Shown here: one piece after another, positions 34,161 through 42,433 of the stretch
Numbering within the stretch: position 1 is the first letter of the stretch
How the letters are laid out: each line of letters begins with the position of its first letter
The notes under the pieces: model-generated
Database searches by the model: none
What the model saw: the letters and a program-made list of their open reading frames with translations, nothing else
What the model was told of the DNA's origin: nothing
From: JAVJST01 sp040219295
GTDB lineage: Bacteria > Pseudomonadota > Alphaproteobacteria > Rhodospirillales > Casp-alpha2
Assembly (NCBI GenBank): GCA_040219295.1
Contig: JAVJST010000005.1
Span: 434,001-498,000 of the forward strand
Length of the DNA: 64,000 nt
Direction of reading: 5' to 3'
Made by a program: the position numbers and the translations under genes

Positions 34161-34993
34161 TGTGGCGGCGGTCCGGCGGCGGGGTCGACCTGCGGCGCTA
34201 TCCCGGGTTCGCGCAGCTCGCGGTGTTCTGCCTGCTGATCCTCTACGCGCCGCTGCTGATCGTCGCCGTCTATTCGTTCAACGAGTCGACCTCGATCACG
34301 CTGTGGGGCGGTTTTTCGCTGCGCTGGTACGACGAGGTGTTCTTCGGCCTCGAGTCCGACAAGTTCAAGGACGCGGCGTGGAACTCGTTCACCATCGCCA
34401 TCACCGCCGGAATCGTCTCGACGTGTTTTGCGACGTCGGCGGCGCTCGGCATGCTGCGCGCCGGCGAGTTCCGCGGCCGCTCGGCCAGCTTCGCGCTGAT
34501 CAACCTGCCGCTCATGGTGCCCGAGATCGTCACCGCGGTGGCGACACTGATCTTCTTCAACTGGATCAACTTCGAACGCGGCATCGGAACCATCCTGGTC
34601 GCCCACATCGTGTTCTGCATTCCGTTCGCCTACCTGCCGATCGCCGCGCGGCTGGAGGGCATCTCGGGGATCTTTGAACAGGCGGCGATGGATCTCTACG
34701 CGACCCGCTGGGAAGCCTTTCGGCTGGTCCTGTTTCCGCTGATGGCGCCCGGCATCCTGTCGGGCTTCCTGCTCGCGTTCATCATCTCGCTCGACGATTT
34801 CATCATCACCAATTTCGTCAAGGGCGCGGGCATCGAGACCCTGCCGACGGCAATCTTCGGCGCCGTCAAGCAGGGCATCAAACCGAACATCATGGCGATC
34901 TCGACGCTGTTGCTGGTGCTGTCGTTCGCACTGGTGACGCTGTCGTGGCTGATCGGCCGGATGGGAACCGAGGGGCGCAAGGCACACGACTGA
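34157..34993 (+). CDS. ABC transporter permease (PotC type)
   Basis: A 278-residue membrane subunit. LLILYAPLLIVAVYSFNEST and GGFSLRWYDEVF near the N-terminus are characteristic of PotC; FEQAAMDLYATRWEAFRLVL is the coupling loop. LAFIISLDDFIITNFVKGAG is also typical. The start is ATG 34157, in the overlap with potB-like. Confidence 0.93.
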   Translation: MMWRRSGGGVDLRRYPGFAQLAVFCLLILYAPLLIVAVYSFNESTSITLWGGFSLRWYDEVFFGLESDKFKDAAWNSFTIAITAGIVSTCFATSAALGMLRAGEFRGRSASFALINLPLMVPEIVTAVATLIFFNWINFERGIGTILVAHIVFCIPFAYLPIAARLEGISGIFEQAAMDLYATRWEAFRLVLFPLMAPGILSGFLLAFIISLDDFIITNFVKGAGIETLPTAIFGAVKQGIKPNIMAISTLLLVLSFALVTLSWLIGRMGTEGRKAHD

Positions 34994-35047
34994 CGCCCCT
35001 CCAATGATCACAAGAAACCGTTAGAACCCAACAGAGGAGTGAAGCGA

Positions 35048-36082
35048 ATGAAGAAGATAATGATGTCGATGACGGCGGCCGCCGTCGTGGCGTTCGCCGG
35101 TGCCCCGGCCCACGCCGAGGGCAGTCTGTCGATCTATCACTGGTTCGAGTACATCCCGCAGGAACTGCTCGACAAGTTCTCCAAGGAATACGACGTCGAG
35201 GTGACGATGGACACCTACGACTCCAACGAGGCACTGCTCGCGTCTCTCAAGGCGGGTGCTATCGGCCAGTACGACGTCGCCGTGCCCGGCGATTACATGG
35301 TCAAGATCCTGACCGACGAGGGCATGCTCGACACGGTCGCGGACGGCGAACTGAAGAACAAGGGCAACATCCAGCAGCAGTGGCTCGACGTCGACTTCGA
35401 CCCGGGCCGCAAGCACTCGATCCCGTATCAGTGGGGTTCGACCAGCTTTTCCGTCAACCGCGATGTCTACAAGGGCGACATCGACACCACGGCGATCATC
35501 TTTGAGCCGCCGGCGGAACTGCAGGGCAAGATCAACGTGCTCGACACCGCGGGCGAGACCCTGACGCTGGCGTCGATCCATCTCGGCATCCCGCAGTGCA
35601 CCCAGGACCGTGAACAGCTCAAGGCACTCGATGCATTGGTTCAGTCGGCCAAGCCGCACTGGGCGTCGTTCAACTCCGACGGCGCCAAGGACGTGCTGGT
35701 CTCGGGCGACGCTGCGGTCGGGATGATCTGGAACGGCTTCGGCGCCAAGGCGCGGGAAGAGGGGGCGCCGATCGAGTACGCCTTCCCGAAGGAAGGCTAC
35801 ATCGTCTGGATGGATAACGTCGTGTTGTTGAAGGACGCCCCGAACCGCGAGAACGCGATCAAGTTCATGGACTTCCTGCTACAGCCCGAGAACGCGGCGG
35901 CGGTCACCAACTACGCGCGCTACACCGCAGGCGTGAAGGGGGTCGAGGCGCACCTCGATCCGGCGCTCGCCAGTTCGCCGGAGCAGAACCCGCCGGCCGA
36001 CCAGAAGGGCTTCTTCGTCGAGGCGTGCGACGCTGCGACGCAACCGCTTTATGACAAGATCTGGACCCGCCTGAAGCAGTAA
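35048..36082 (+). CDS. ABC transporter substrate-binding protein (PotD/PotF type)
   Basis: A 344-residue periplasmic protein starting at ATG 35048 after GAGGA; a GTG at 35039 is the alternative. The signal peptide ends at GAPAHA. The mature part begins EGSLSIYHWFEYIPQELLDK, and DYDSNEALLASLKAG-like and YDVAVPGDYMVKIL segments are PotD/F signatures. PotD proteins bind polyamines through acidic and aromatic residues; related ones bind other cationic amines. Its likely ligand is the amine oxidised by the upstream enzyme. Confidence 0.92.
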   Translation: MKKIMMSMTAAAVVAFAGAPAHAEGSLSIYHWFEYIPQELLDKFSKEYDVEVTMDTYDSNEALLASLKAGAIGQYDVAVPGDYMVKILTDEGMLDTVADGELKNKGNIQQQWLDVDFDPGRKHSIPYQWGSTSFSVNRDVYKGDIDTTAIIFEPPAELQGKINVLDTAGETLTLASIHLGIPQCTQDREQLKALDALVQSAKPHWASFNSDGAKDVLVSGDAAVGMIWNGFGAKAREEGAPIEYAFPKEGYIVWMDNVVLLKDAPNRENAIKFMDFLLQPENAAAVTNYARYTAGVKGVEAHLDPALASSPEQNPPADQKGFFVEACDAATQPLYDKIWTRLKQ

Positions 36083-36111
36083 TCGGGCGGGAAGTCCCTC
36101 GACCGAGAGAG

Positions 36112-36141
36112 CGCCGGCGGGAACCATCCCGCCGGCGTTTT
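36112..36141 (+). terminator. Intrinsic terminator of the amine locus
   Basis: Perfect 10-bp stem CGCCGGCGGG/CCCGCCGGCG (36112-36121 and 36128-36137), 6-base loop, then TTTT. It lies 30 bases after the binding-protein stop and closes the rightward unit. Confidence 0.88.
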
Positions 36142-36235
36142 CCGTTGGCGGTGCGTGCGGCATTGAACCGGCGGGCGTTCCGATGTCAGGGTGCTACTCT
36201 GATGCTGTCCCTGAATTTCACGGATTGTTGTCCGG

Positions 36236-36751
36236 ATGATTGAGTTGAGCGACCTGATCGACCGGCTGGGCCTCATCCCCCATGACGAGGGCGGTTACTT
36301 CCGCGAAACCTTCCGCTCGCCGGCGATGGCGGATGCGGCTGGCGCGGAAGGCGACGGCCGCAACTGCATGACGGTCATCTACTATCTGCTGACCCGCGCA
36401 AGCCCGATCGGGCATCTGCACCGCAACCGCTCGGACATCATGCACTTCTTCCACGCCGGCGCGCCGACCCGCTATCACCTGATCGATGGAGACGGCGGGC
36501 ATCGCGCCGTCACTCTTGGGCCGGACCTGATGCAGGGCCAAGATTTGCAGCTGCTGGTGCCGGGCGGCGTGTGGAAGGCATCCGAGATGCTCGGCGGAGG
36601 CGATGGCGATCCGGACTGGTCGCTGATCTCGGAAGCGGTGGCGCCGGGTTTCGACTACCGCGACCGCACGCTGATCGACGCCGACGAGTTGATCCGCATC
36701 CATCCGGCCCTGGCGGATGAGCTGGGGTATCTGGTGCATCGGGCGACGTAG
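36236..36751 (+). CDS. Cupin-fold DUF985-family protein
   Basis: A 171-residue protein of the DUF985 cupin family. LIDRLGLIPHDEGGYFRETF opens it, TVIYYLLTRASPIGHLHRNR and DIMHFFHAGAPTRYHLI form the beta-barrel, and SLISEAVAPGFDYRDRTL completes the family pattern. The enzymatic or binding role is unknown. A stand-alone gene with a terminator-like hairpin after it, which itself belongs to the tRNA-Val-derived repeats. Confidence 0.9.
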   Translation: MIELSDLIDRLGLIPHDEGGYFRETFRSPAMADAAGAEGDGRNCMTVIYYLLTRASPIGHLHRNRSDIMHFFHAGAPTRYHLIDGDGGHRAVTLGPDLMQGQDLQLLVPGGVWKASEMLGGGDGDPDWSLISEAVAPGFDYRDRTLIDADELIRIHPALADELGYLVHRAT

Positions 36752-36811
36752 TTGTTGCGCCGCCAATGACGAAACCCCGGTCGCTAGGCCAGGGTTTCGA
36801 CGGTGGGCGCG
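36751..36811. repeat. Partial copy of tRNA-Val terminator and acceptor end
   Basis: This segment matches the layout of 36843-36902 and 38821-38882: G-TTG-CGCGCC-CCAATGAC, a hairpin (GAAACCC 36771-36777 with GGGTTTC 36792-36798), then CGGTGGGCGCG, the reversed CCA and acceptor end of tRNA-Val. After that it diverges into unrelated sequence. The hairpin may serve as terminator of the cupin gene. See also the pseudogene at 36891. Confidence 0.65.
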
Positions 36812-36860
36812 CCACGCGCTATAAGCGCGGGTTCTGACTTGATGTCGCGCCACCAATGAC

Positions 36861-36888
36861 AAAGCCCTGGCCGTTAGGCCGGGGCTTT
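36861..36888. terminator. Terminator-like hairpin next to the decayed tRNA copy
   Basis: AAAGCCCTGGCC (36861-36872) pairs with GGCCGGGGCTTT (36877-36888) with one G-T pair and a 4-base loop. It lies at the same distance from the tRNA-like sequence as the hairpin at 38841-38868 from the real tRNA-Val, so the whole tRNA plus terminator unit was duplicated. Confidence 0.7.
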
Positions 36889-36890
36889 GA

Positions 36891-36963
36891 TGGTGGGCGC
36901 GAATGGGATCGAACCAGTGACCCCTGAGATGTTAGCGCAGGGTTCTCCCAGTGAAATCCGCCC
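36891..36963 (-). pseudogene. Decayed copy of tRNA-Val
   Basis: On the minus strand this is a degenerate tRNA: the 3' half (T arm, acceptor and CCA) is almost identical to the tRNA-Val at 38871-38945 (39 of 41 bases over 36885-36925 against 38865-38905). The 5' half has lost the acceptor and D-arm pairing and the anticodon stem is broken. The loop would read AAC instead of GAC. It is therefore not expected to be functional. Confidence 0.75.
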
Positions 36964-36993
36964 AAAAAGATTCGGCGCATTCCGTCAGCCCGT

Positions 36994-37827
36994 TCATTGG
37001 GCGGTGACGCCGGCGAGCCAGGCATCGAGCTCTCGTGAGAACAGCCCCGGTGAGTCGAGCATCGCGAAATGGCCGGAATCCGGCAGCAGGCAGAGCCGGG
37101 AGTTCGGAATCAGGTTGTTGAGGCGGGCGCCTTCCGAGACATCGACCCAGCGATCTTGTTCTCCCCATATGATGAACGTCGGGGCGTCGATCGACGGATA
37201 CAGCGTCTCTAACTCTTCAGTATAGCTGTAGTCGTACTGTCCTACCTGCCGGTAGTAGGCACGTTGTCCCACTTCGCCTAGCCAGGGGTGGATCAGCGCT
37301 TTTATCAAGTCCGGCTCCGGCGTCTTTGCCATGGCTGTCCTCAAGTGGGCTCCCAGGACGGCCTCGTGCACGTACTCTGGAACCGCTGCGAAGATTTCTT
37401 CATGTTGCTTCACGTGCCGTGAGAATGGAGTTCCCCACGGCGACAACACGACGCCGTCGGTAATGCAAAGCCCCGAGACAGGTACGCCGTGTTTCAGATG
37501 AGCGCCAAGGACGGTCGCCGCGCCAAAATCATGGCCCACGAGAACCGGGTTCGCGAGTTGCTTTCGATCGATGAATTCGGCGAGCACCCTTGCGAACGAA
37601 CGGAGCCGAACCTCCTGACCTTCGAACTTGGCCGACTTGCCGTATCCGGGAAGGTCAAGAAAGTGAAACCGGTAACGGCGCCGCAGGCGTTCGACAACGC
37701 TGTCCCAGACGATTGCGCTTGTCGGTGTGCCGTGGACCAGCACAACGTCGGGCCCGTCGCCCGAGGTGCCATGCATGATCACGCCGCACGACGATTCAAG
37801 CTCTTCAGTTAAATTAATTGTTGTCAT
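36994..37827 (-). CDS. Alpha/beta hydrolase with Asp nucleophile (dehalogenase/epoxide-hydrolase type)
   Basis: A 277-residue hydrolase from ATG 37827 (ATG 37857 would add ten residues). The oxyanion motif is VLVHGTPTSAIVW, the nucleophile elbow LVGHDFGAATVLG has Asp instead of Ser, the acid is in IIWGEQDRWVDV, and the His is in LPDSGHFAMLD. Asp nucleophiles mark haloalkane or haloacetate dehalogenases and epoxide hydrolases. The gene is less GC-rich than most of the window, lies divergent from a LysR gene, and both sit between two tRNA-Val copies. Confidence 0.87.
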   Translation of the reverse strand: MTTINLTEELESSCGVIMHGTSGDGPDVVLVHGTPTSAIVWDSVVERLRRRYRFHFLDLPGYGKSAKFEGQEVRLRSFARVLAEFIDRKQLANPVLVGHDFGAATVLGAHLKHGVPVSGLCITDGVVLSPWGTPFSRHVKQHEEIFAAVPEYVHEAVLGAHLRTAMAKTPEPDLIKALIHPWLGEVGQRAYYRQVGQYDYSYTEELETLYPSIDAPTFIIWGEQDRWVDVSEGARLNNLIPNSRLCLLPDSGHFAMLDSPGLFSRELDAWLAGVTAQ

Positions 37828-37932
37828 GTCGATAAACGCCCCGAACTCGTTCTCCATATAATTCGATTGAAAAATAAACGCCGTGATTGAAATATCGAGA
37901 GATGTTTCGACACATTGACATGATGGAATTTC

Positions 37933-38817
37933 ATGTATCCTTCCATTCAAACCATGCGCGCGATGGTACACGTTGCCCGCTCCGGACAGTTCGGCGTCGC
38001 GGCAAGCCGCCTGAACCTGAGCCCATCTGCGGTTAGCCACCAGATCGCGCGGCTGGAACGCCAATTGGCTACCCGGCTGTTCGTCCGGACCCGGAATGGG
38101 GTGACGTTGACGGGCGACGGCGAGCGATTTCTCCAGCACGTTGATGCCGCGCTCAAGGAGATCGAAGCCGGAGTCGAGGCCGTGAGCCCCCAATCCCGGC
38201 ACAAGGTGGCGATCACCTCACCGCGAACGCTGTCCGCACTTTGGCTCGCGCCAAGGCTGCCGGACCTGCATGCATGGTACCCGGAGATTGAGCTTCAGAT
38301 GATCTCGACTGATCGCGTGTGCGATCTGAAACGGGAACATCTCGATTTTGCCATCCGCCGGGTTGCGGACGTGCCGGCGGCGCACGAGCACCTCTTCTTC
38401 TGCTCAGAGGAAATTACCCCGGTCGCCAATCCAGACATCGCAAGCCGGATCAAGAATACCGATTGGAGTACCGTTTCGGGCTCCGTCCCTTTCTTGGTCA
38501 ACGCAACTCACCCGGAGGAATGGGCGCTTTGGTCTGCGGCGACGGGCATTCATCCGCCGCCATCGACTCGCTTCAAGACACTCGAAACGTACGATCTGGT
38601 GCAAGCCGCCGCGACGGCAGGGCTGGGCATTGCGATGGGGAGGATGCCGCTGTGCATGGATGCTTTATCGGACGGGCGGATTGAGCGGCTTTTTCATTCT
38701 GCCGCCACCACGGAAAAGATCTATTCGCTCCTCTGGCGGTCTGACCGGTCTTTGGGCAAGGCGCAGAGGAAGTTTCTCGAATGGGTGATGAATGTCCGCC
38801 CGGAACCTGCATCGTAA
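37933..38817 (+). CDS. LysR-family transcriptional regulator (GcvA-like)
   Basis: A 294-residue regulator. HTH: GQFGVAASRLNLSPSAVSHQ then IARLERQLATRLFVRTRNGV and LTGDGERFLQHV. The effector domain runs from about residue 90 to the end. A small palindrome ACATGA/TCATGT (37918-37923 and 37931-37936) overlaps its start codon and could be an autoregulatory site. Divergent from the hydrolase gene, which it probably controls. Carried in the same islet. Confidence 0.92.
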   Translation: MYPSIQTMRAMVHVARSGQFGVAASRLNLSPSAVSHQIARLERQLATRLFVRTRNGVTLTGDGERFLQHVDAALKEIEAGVEAVSPQSRHKVAITSPRTLSALWLAPRLPDLHAWYPEIELQMISTDRVCDLKREHLDFAIRRVADVPAAHEHLFFCSEEITPVANPDIASRIKNTDWSTVSGSVPFLVNATHPEEWALWSAATGIHPPPSTRFKTLETYDLVQAAATAGLGIAMGRMPLCMDALSDGRIERLFHSAATTEKIYSLLWRSDRSLGKAQRKFLEWVMNVRPEPAS

Positions 38818-38840
38818 CGCGTTGTCGCGCCACCAACGAC

Positions 38841-38868
38841 AAAGGCCCAGCGTCTCCGCTGGGCCTTT
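38841..38868. terminator. Terminator of tRNA-Val (and probably of the LysR gene)
   Basis: Perfect 11-bp stem AAAGGCCCAGC/GCTGGGCCTTT (38841-38851 and 38858-38868) with a 6-base loop. It lies 2 bases from the tRNA CCA end on the minus strand and 24 bases after the LysR stop on the plus strand, and works symmetrically because both arms end in A/T triplets. Confidence 0.8.
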
Positions 38869-38870
38869 GA

Positions 38871-38945
38871 TGGTGGGCGCGACTGGGATTGAACCAGTGA
38901 CCCCTACGATGTCAACGTAGTGCTCTCCCGCTGAGCTACGCGCCC
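38871..38945 (-). tRNA. tRNA-Val (anticodon GAC)
   Basis: 75 bases including encoded CCA. Minus strand: acceptor GGGCGCG pairs with CGCGCCC, D arm GCTC...GAGC, anticodon stem CTACG/CGTAG with loop TTGACAT (anticodon GAC), T arm ACTGG/CCAGT with TTCAATC, discriminator A. All stems pair perfectly. Confidence 0.97.
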
Positions 38946-39150
38946 TTGTTCCCGGCTTTCGGCCGGGGTCCGTGCGGGCCGTTCGGTGAACGTCCACAGC
39001 GACGGGAAAACGGGTTTTAATGCCTCGGTCCGAGCTTTGCAAGACGTGTTGCGGCCGTCAACCGATGCCTCGTCAGGGCCCGTACCGTGGCCGGCAATGG
39101 GGCGCGGAGCGATTGCCGGGATGCGTGCGCCATGTAACACTCGGCACGTC

Positions 39151-40110
39151 ATGAACCTAGTCGACCCCGAAGCCGCGCCGGACGCCGCCGAAACACCGGA
39201 CGCGGCGGATTTCCGAGCCTCCGAGGCGTTCGAGATCATCGCGCCCGCGCGGCAGACGGTGCCGCTGGTGTTCGCCAGTCCGCACAGCGGCCGTGCGTAT
39301 CCGGAATCGTTCCTGAACGCGTCCAGGCTCGATCCCGTGGCGCTGCGCCTGTCGGAGGACGCTTTCGTCGACGAACTGTTCGCCGACGTCGTCGGCCTTG
39401 GCGCGCCGTTGATCCGCGCGCTGTTTCCGCGTGCCTTCATCGACGTCAACCGCGAGGCCCTGGAGCTCGATCCCGCGATGTTCGAAGACGCGCTGCCGGA
39501 CGAAGTCAACACCGCGTCGCCCCGGGTCAACGCCGGGCTCGGCACGATCGCGCGGGTCGTCGCTAACGGCCAGGAGATCTACGATCATCAGCTGACCTTC
39601 GATGAGGCCCGTCGCCGTATCGACAGTTGTTACCGGCCATATCACCGGGCGCTGAGCGCACTGATCGGCAAGACGGCCGAGCGCTTCGGCGGTTGCGTGC
39701 TGGTTGACTGCCATTCCATGCCGTCGAGCACGCCGGACCAGTGCAAGGGCATTTTCAACGTGGTGCGCGGCCGCACTGATGGTCTCGGCGAGCCGCCGGT
39801 CGACATGGTGATCGGCGACTGCTGGGGTAGCGCGTGCGCCAGCAAGGTATCGGATGCGCTCGATGCGGCGGCGCGCGGCGCGGGTTTCCTGACGCGGCGC
39901 AACGTACCTTATGCCGGCGGTCACACGACACGGTTCTACGGCCGGCCCGCGAATGGCGTGCACGCGGTGCAGATCGAGATCCGCCGCGACCTTTACATGG
40001 ACGAGAAGACGATCACCCCGCACCACGGGTTTGATGAAGTCCGCGGCCGCATTGCCAATCTGGCCCGCACGTTCGCCGACGCCGTCAGCGAGATCCCGGG
40101 AGCCGGATGA
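39151..40110 (+). CDS. N-formylglutamate amidohydrolase-family protein
   Basis: A 319-residue hydrolase of the HutG/FGase family, which releases formate from N-formylglutamate in histidine breakdown or acts on related N-acylated amino acids. Signatures: LVFASPHSGRAYPESFL near the start, SEDAFVDELFADV, FIDVNREALELDP, LVDCHSMPSS with metal-binding residues, and GRPANGVHAVQIEIRRDLYM. No other hut genes are nearby. Start ATG 39151. Overlaps the next gene at ATGA. Confidence 0.88.
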   Translation: MNLVDPEAAPDAAETPDAADFRASEAFEIIAPARQTVPLVFASPHSGRAYPESFLNASRLDPVALRLSEDAFVDELFADVVGLGAPLIRALFPRAFIDVNREALELDPAMFEDALPDEVNTASPRVNAGLGTIARVVANGQEIYDHQLTFDEARRRIDSCYRPYHRALSALIGKTAERFGGCVLVDCHSMPSSTPDQCKGIFNVVRGRTDGLGEPPVDMVIGDCWGSACASKVSDALDAAARGAGFLTRRNVPYAGGHTTRFYGRPANGVHAVQIEIRRDLYMDEKTITPHHGFDEVRGRIANLARTFADAVSEIPGAG

Positions 40111-40685
40111 TGGACGCCGAAGTCGGTCTGGTGATCCGCGATGCGTCGGAGGCCGATCTCGAGACGATCACCGGGATCTACCGCCATCACGTGCTCACTG
40201 GCCTCGCCAGCTTCGAGCTGGAGCCGCCGAGCGTCGACCAGATGCGCGAGCGGTTCCGCGCCTTGATGGAAGGCGGTTATCCCTATCTTGTCGCCGAACA
40301 GGACGACCTGGTCGTCGGTTATGCCTACGCCGGGCCCTATCGGCCGCGTCCCGCCTATCGGGGCACGGTCGAGAACTCGGTCTACGTGGCACCGGATTTC
40401 GCGCGCCGGGGTATCGGCCGCCGCTTGCTCGAACGGCTGATCGATGCTGCTGCCGAAGCCGGTTTCCGCCAGATGGTGGCGATCATCGGCGACAGCGGCA
40501 ATCTGGCGTCGGTGGTGCTTCACCGGCGTTGCGGGTTTGCCGATACGGGCGTGCTCAAGAGCGTCGGCTTCAAGTTCGACCGCTGGGTCGACACGGTGAT
40601 CATGCAGCGACCGTTGGGCGACGGCTCGGCGACGCCGCCGGGGGGCGGGCTCAGGAGGAATCTCGAAGGGTTGCCCGGCGGCTGA
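40107..40685 (+). CDS. GNAT acetyltransferase, phosphinothricin-acetyltransferase-like
   Basis: A 192-residue acetyltransferase: VIRDASEADLETITGIYRHH is the family start, VVGYAYAGPYRPRPAYRGTV and ENSVYVAPDFARRGIGRRLL the central motif with the acetyl-CoA loop, and VVLHRRCGFADTGVLKSVGF the end. Such proteins acetylate phosphinothricin or, physiologically, methionine sulfone/sulfoximine and similar. Translationally coupled to the amidohydrolase. Confidence 0.9.
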   Translation: MMDAEVGLVIRDASEADLETITGIYRHHVLTGLASFELEPPSVDQMRERFRALMEGGYPYLVAEQDDLVVGYAYAGPYRPRPAYRGTVENSVYVAPDFARRGIGRRLLERLIDAAAEAGFRQMVAIIGDSGNLASVVLHRRCGFADTGVLKSVGFKFDRWVDTVIMQRPLGDGSATPPGGGLRRNLEGLPGG

Positions 40686-40754
40686 CACGAAACCACTTGT
40701 TAACCCTGCCATCGGATGATGCGATGGCGGTTCTGCAACGAGAGGCGAACGAAC

Positions 40755-41705
40755 ATGGCTTGGGGTTTCCGGCCGAACAGGATGGTGTCGGCGGCTGTCG
40801 CCGCAGGCGTTCTGCTCGTGCATACCCCGGTTTCGGCCGATACCGGCGGCGCAGCAGGGGCCGCTTTCGACCGCGCGTGGTCGCTGTGCGCCGAGGCGAC
40901 GGGCCAGGTCGAGCGCGAGCGCGGCATTCCGCGTCATCTCCTGACCGCCATCTCGCTCGCCGAGTCCGGCCGCTGGGACGGGGTCAACGGCGCGACCCAC
41001 GCGTGGCCGTGGACCGTCACATCGGGCGAGCAGACCTGGAAGCTGGACAGCAAGGCGGAAGCTATCGCCCGTGTCGACGCGTTGCGCGGCGCCGGGACGA
41101 CCAACATCGACGTCGGCTGCATGCAGATCAACATGCGTTATCACCCGGACGCGTTCACCAGCCTGGATGCGGCGTTCGATCCGTTGACCAACGCGCGCTA
41201 CGCCGGCCAGTTCCTCAGCGATCTCTACGAAACGTCGCGCAACTGGCTGACGGCGGCCGGGAACTACCATTCCAATACGGAGGAGTTCCACAACCGCTAC
41301 AAGCTCAAGGTCGCGCGGTTCTGGAACGACAGCCGCAATGACGATGCCGCGATTGCCTCCGGTGCGGGCCGGATTGCCGCGACCCCGTCGACGGCGGCGA
41401 TCGACTACCAACGCACGGCGCAGCTCAATCATGCGTTTCAGGCGCGGCGCGCGGCGCAGGCCCAAGCCGGCGCGTCGACGGCTGCCGCCGGTGCGATCAC
41501 GCCGCTGGTCGGCGACCGCTACGCGCTCAACGCGCAGATCCAGCGGGTCCGCAAGCAGGCGGAACGCAAACGCGAGGTCCGCAACCTGGTCCAGTCGGAA
41601 CGCGTCCCGCAGGCCGCGCCGGAGGTCAATCCGGACCTCCAGCTATGGCGCAACCTCTACCGCTCGGGGCCGACCAGCGGCGGAATCCTGAGCGGCCTCA
41701 ACTAG
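40755..41705 (+). CDS. Lytic transglycosylase-like protein (SLT fold)
   Basis: A 316-residue exported protein from ATG 40755. Signal peptide about 1-27 ending VSADT. The domain begins GIPRHLLTAISLAESGRW, where Glu is the candidate catalytic acid, followed by VGCMQINMRYHPDAF and AAGNYHSNTEEFHNRYKLKV, the SLT pattern. The C-terminal 130 residues are Ala/Gln/Arg-rich and likely extended. It would cleave peptidoglycan in the periplasm. Divergent neighbours lrgAB also affect the cell wall. Confidence 0.87.
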   Translation: MAWGFRPNRMVSAAVAAGVLLVHTPVSADTGGAAGAAFDRAWSLCAEATGQVERERGIPRHLLTAISLAESGRWDGVNGATHAWPWTVTSGEQTWKLDSKAEAIARVDALRGAGTTNIDVGCMQINMRYHPDAFTSLDAAFDPLTNARYAGQFLSDLYETSRNWLTAAGNYHSNTEEFHNRYKLKVARFWNDSRNDDAAIASGAGRIAATPSTAAIDYQRTAQLNHAFQARRAAQAQAGASTAAAGAITPLVGDRYALNAQIQRVRKQAERKREVRNLVQSERVPQAAPEVNPDLQLWRNLYRSGPTSGGILSGLN

Positions 41706-41707
41706 AT

Positions 41708-42433
41708 CTATCTGAAAATCTGCCAGAGCGCCGGAATCAGCAAGGCGGTCGCCAGCGCGTTCAGGCCCATGGCGAGACCGGAGAACGCGCCCGCCACCTC
41801 GTTGATCTGAAGCGCGCGCGCGGTGCCGATGCCGTGGCTTGCGGTGCCAATGGCCAGTCCGCGCGCCTTCCAGTCGCGAATACGCAGTACGTCGAGCACC
41901 AACGGACCGACCGCCGCGCCGAGAATGCCGGTCAGGATGACCAGCACGGCGGTCAGCGACGGCAGGCCGCCGAGCTGTTCGGAGATCCCCATGGCGACCG
42001 GCGCGGTCACCGACTTCGGCGCGATCGAGGCGAGGGCGTCGTGGGACGCGCCCATCACGTAGGCGATGCCGACGGCGGATAGCGCCGCCGTCATGGAACC
42101 GCACAGGATCGCCGCCAGGATTGCCAGCGCCGACCGTCTGACGGTCGCGATCTGCCGATAGAGCGGGATGGCCAGGGCGACCGTCGCCGGGCCCAGCAGG
42201 AAGTGAACAAACTGCGCGCCCTCGAAGTAGACGGCGTAATCGGTTTCAGTCGCCAGCAGCACGCCGACCAGAAGCACCACGGCAATCAGCACCGGGTTGA
42301 GCAGCGGGTTGAGCCCGGCCTTGCGGTAGATCGCCATACCTGTCTGATAGGCGAGCAGGGTCAGCGTCAGATGCAGTAGCGGCGAGGTCGACAGATAGAC
42401 CCAGATATCGCGGAGTTCAGCCGTCCCGGTCAT
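41708..42433 (-). CDS. LrgB-family protein (CidB/LrgB)
   Basis: A 241-residue integral membrane protein with about seven spans. NPVLIAVVLLVGVLLATET, FLLGPATVALAIPLYRQ, SVTAPVAMGISEQLGGLPSL and IGTASHGIGTARALQINEVA are LrgB family marks. It works with LrgA-type holin-like proteins; proposed roles are control of murein hydrolase activity and export of pyruvate or glycolate-like acids. Overlaps lrgA at ATGA. Confidence 0.95.
   Translation of the reverse strand: MTGTAELRDIWVYLSTSPLLHLTLTLLAYQTGMAIYRKAGLNPLLNPVLIAVVLLVGVLLATETDYAVYFEGAQFVHFLLGPATVALAIPLYRQIATVRRSALAILAAILCGSMTAALSAVGIAYVMGASHDALASIAPKSVTAPVAMGISEQLGGLPSLTAVLVILTGILGAAVGPLVLDVLRIRDWKARGLAIGTASHGIGTARALQINEVAGAFSGLAMGLNALATALLIPALWQIFR

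Noticed and set aside
36891..36963. Second functional tRNA-Val gene
   Set aside because: Acceptor, D arm and anticodon stem do not pair, and the loop would give AAC.
36751..38905. Repeats as a CRISPR array or as insertion-sequence ends
   Set aside because: Only three copies, unequal spacing, no spacers, and the repeated sequence is explained as tRNA end plus terminator; there is no transposase.
39151..40110. Histidine-utilisation operon
   Set aside because: Only the amidohydrolase-like gene is present; hutH, hutU and hutI are not in the window.
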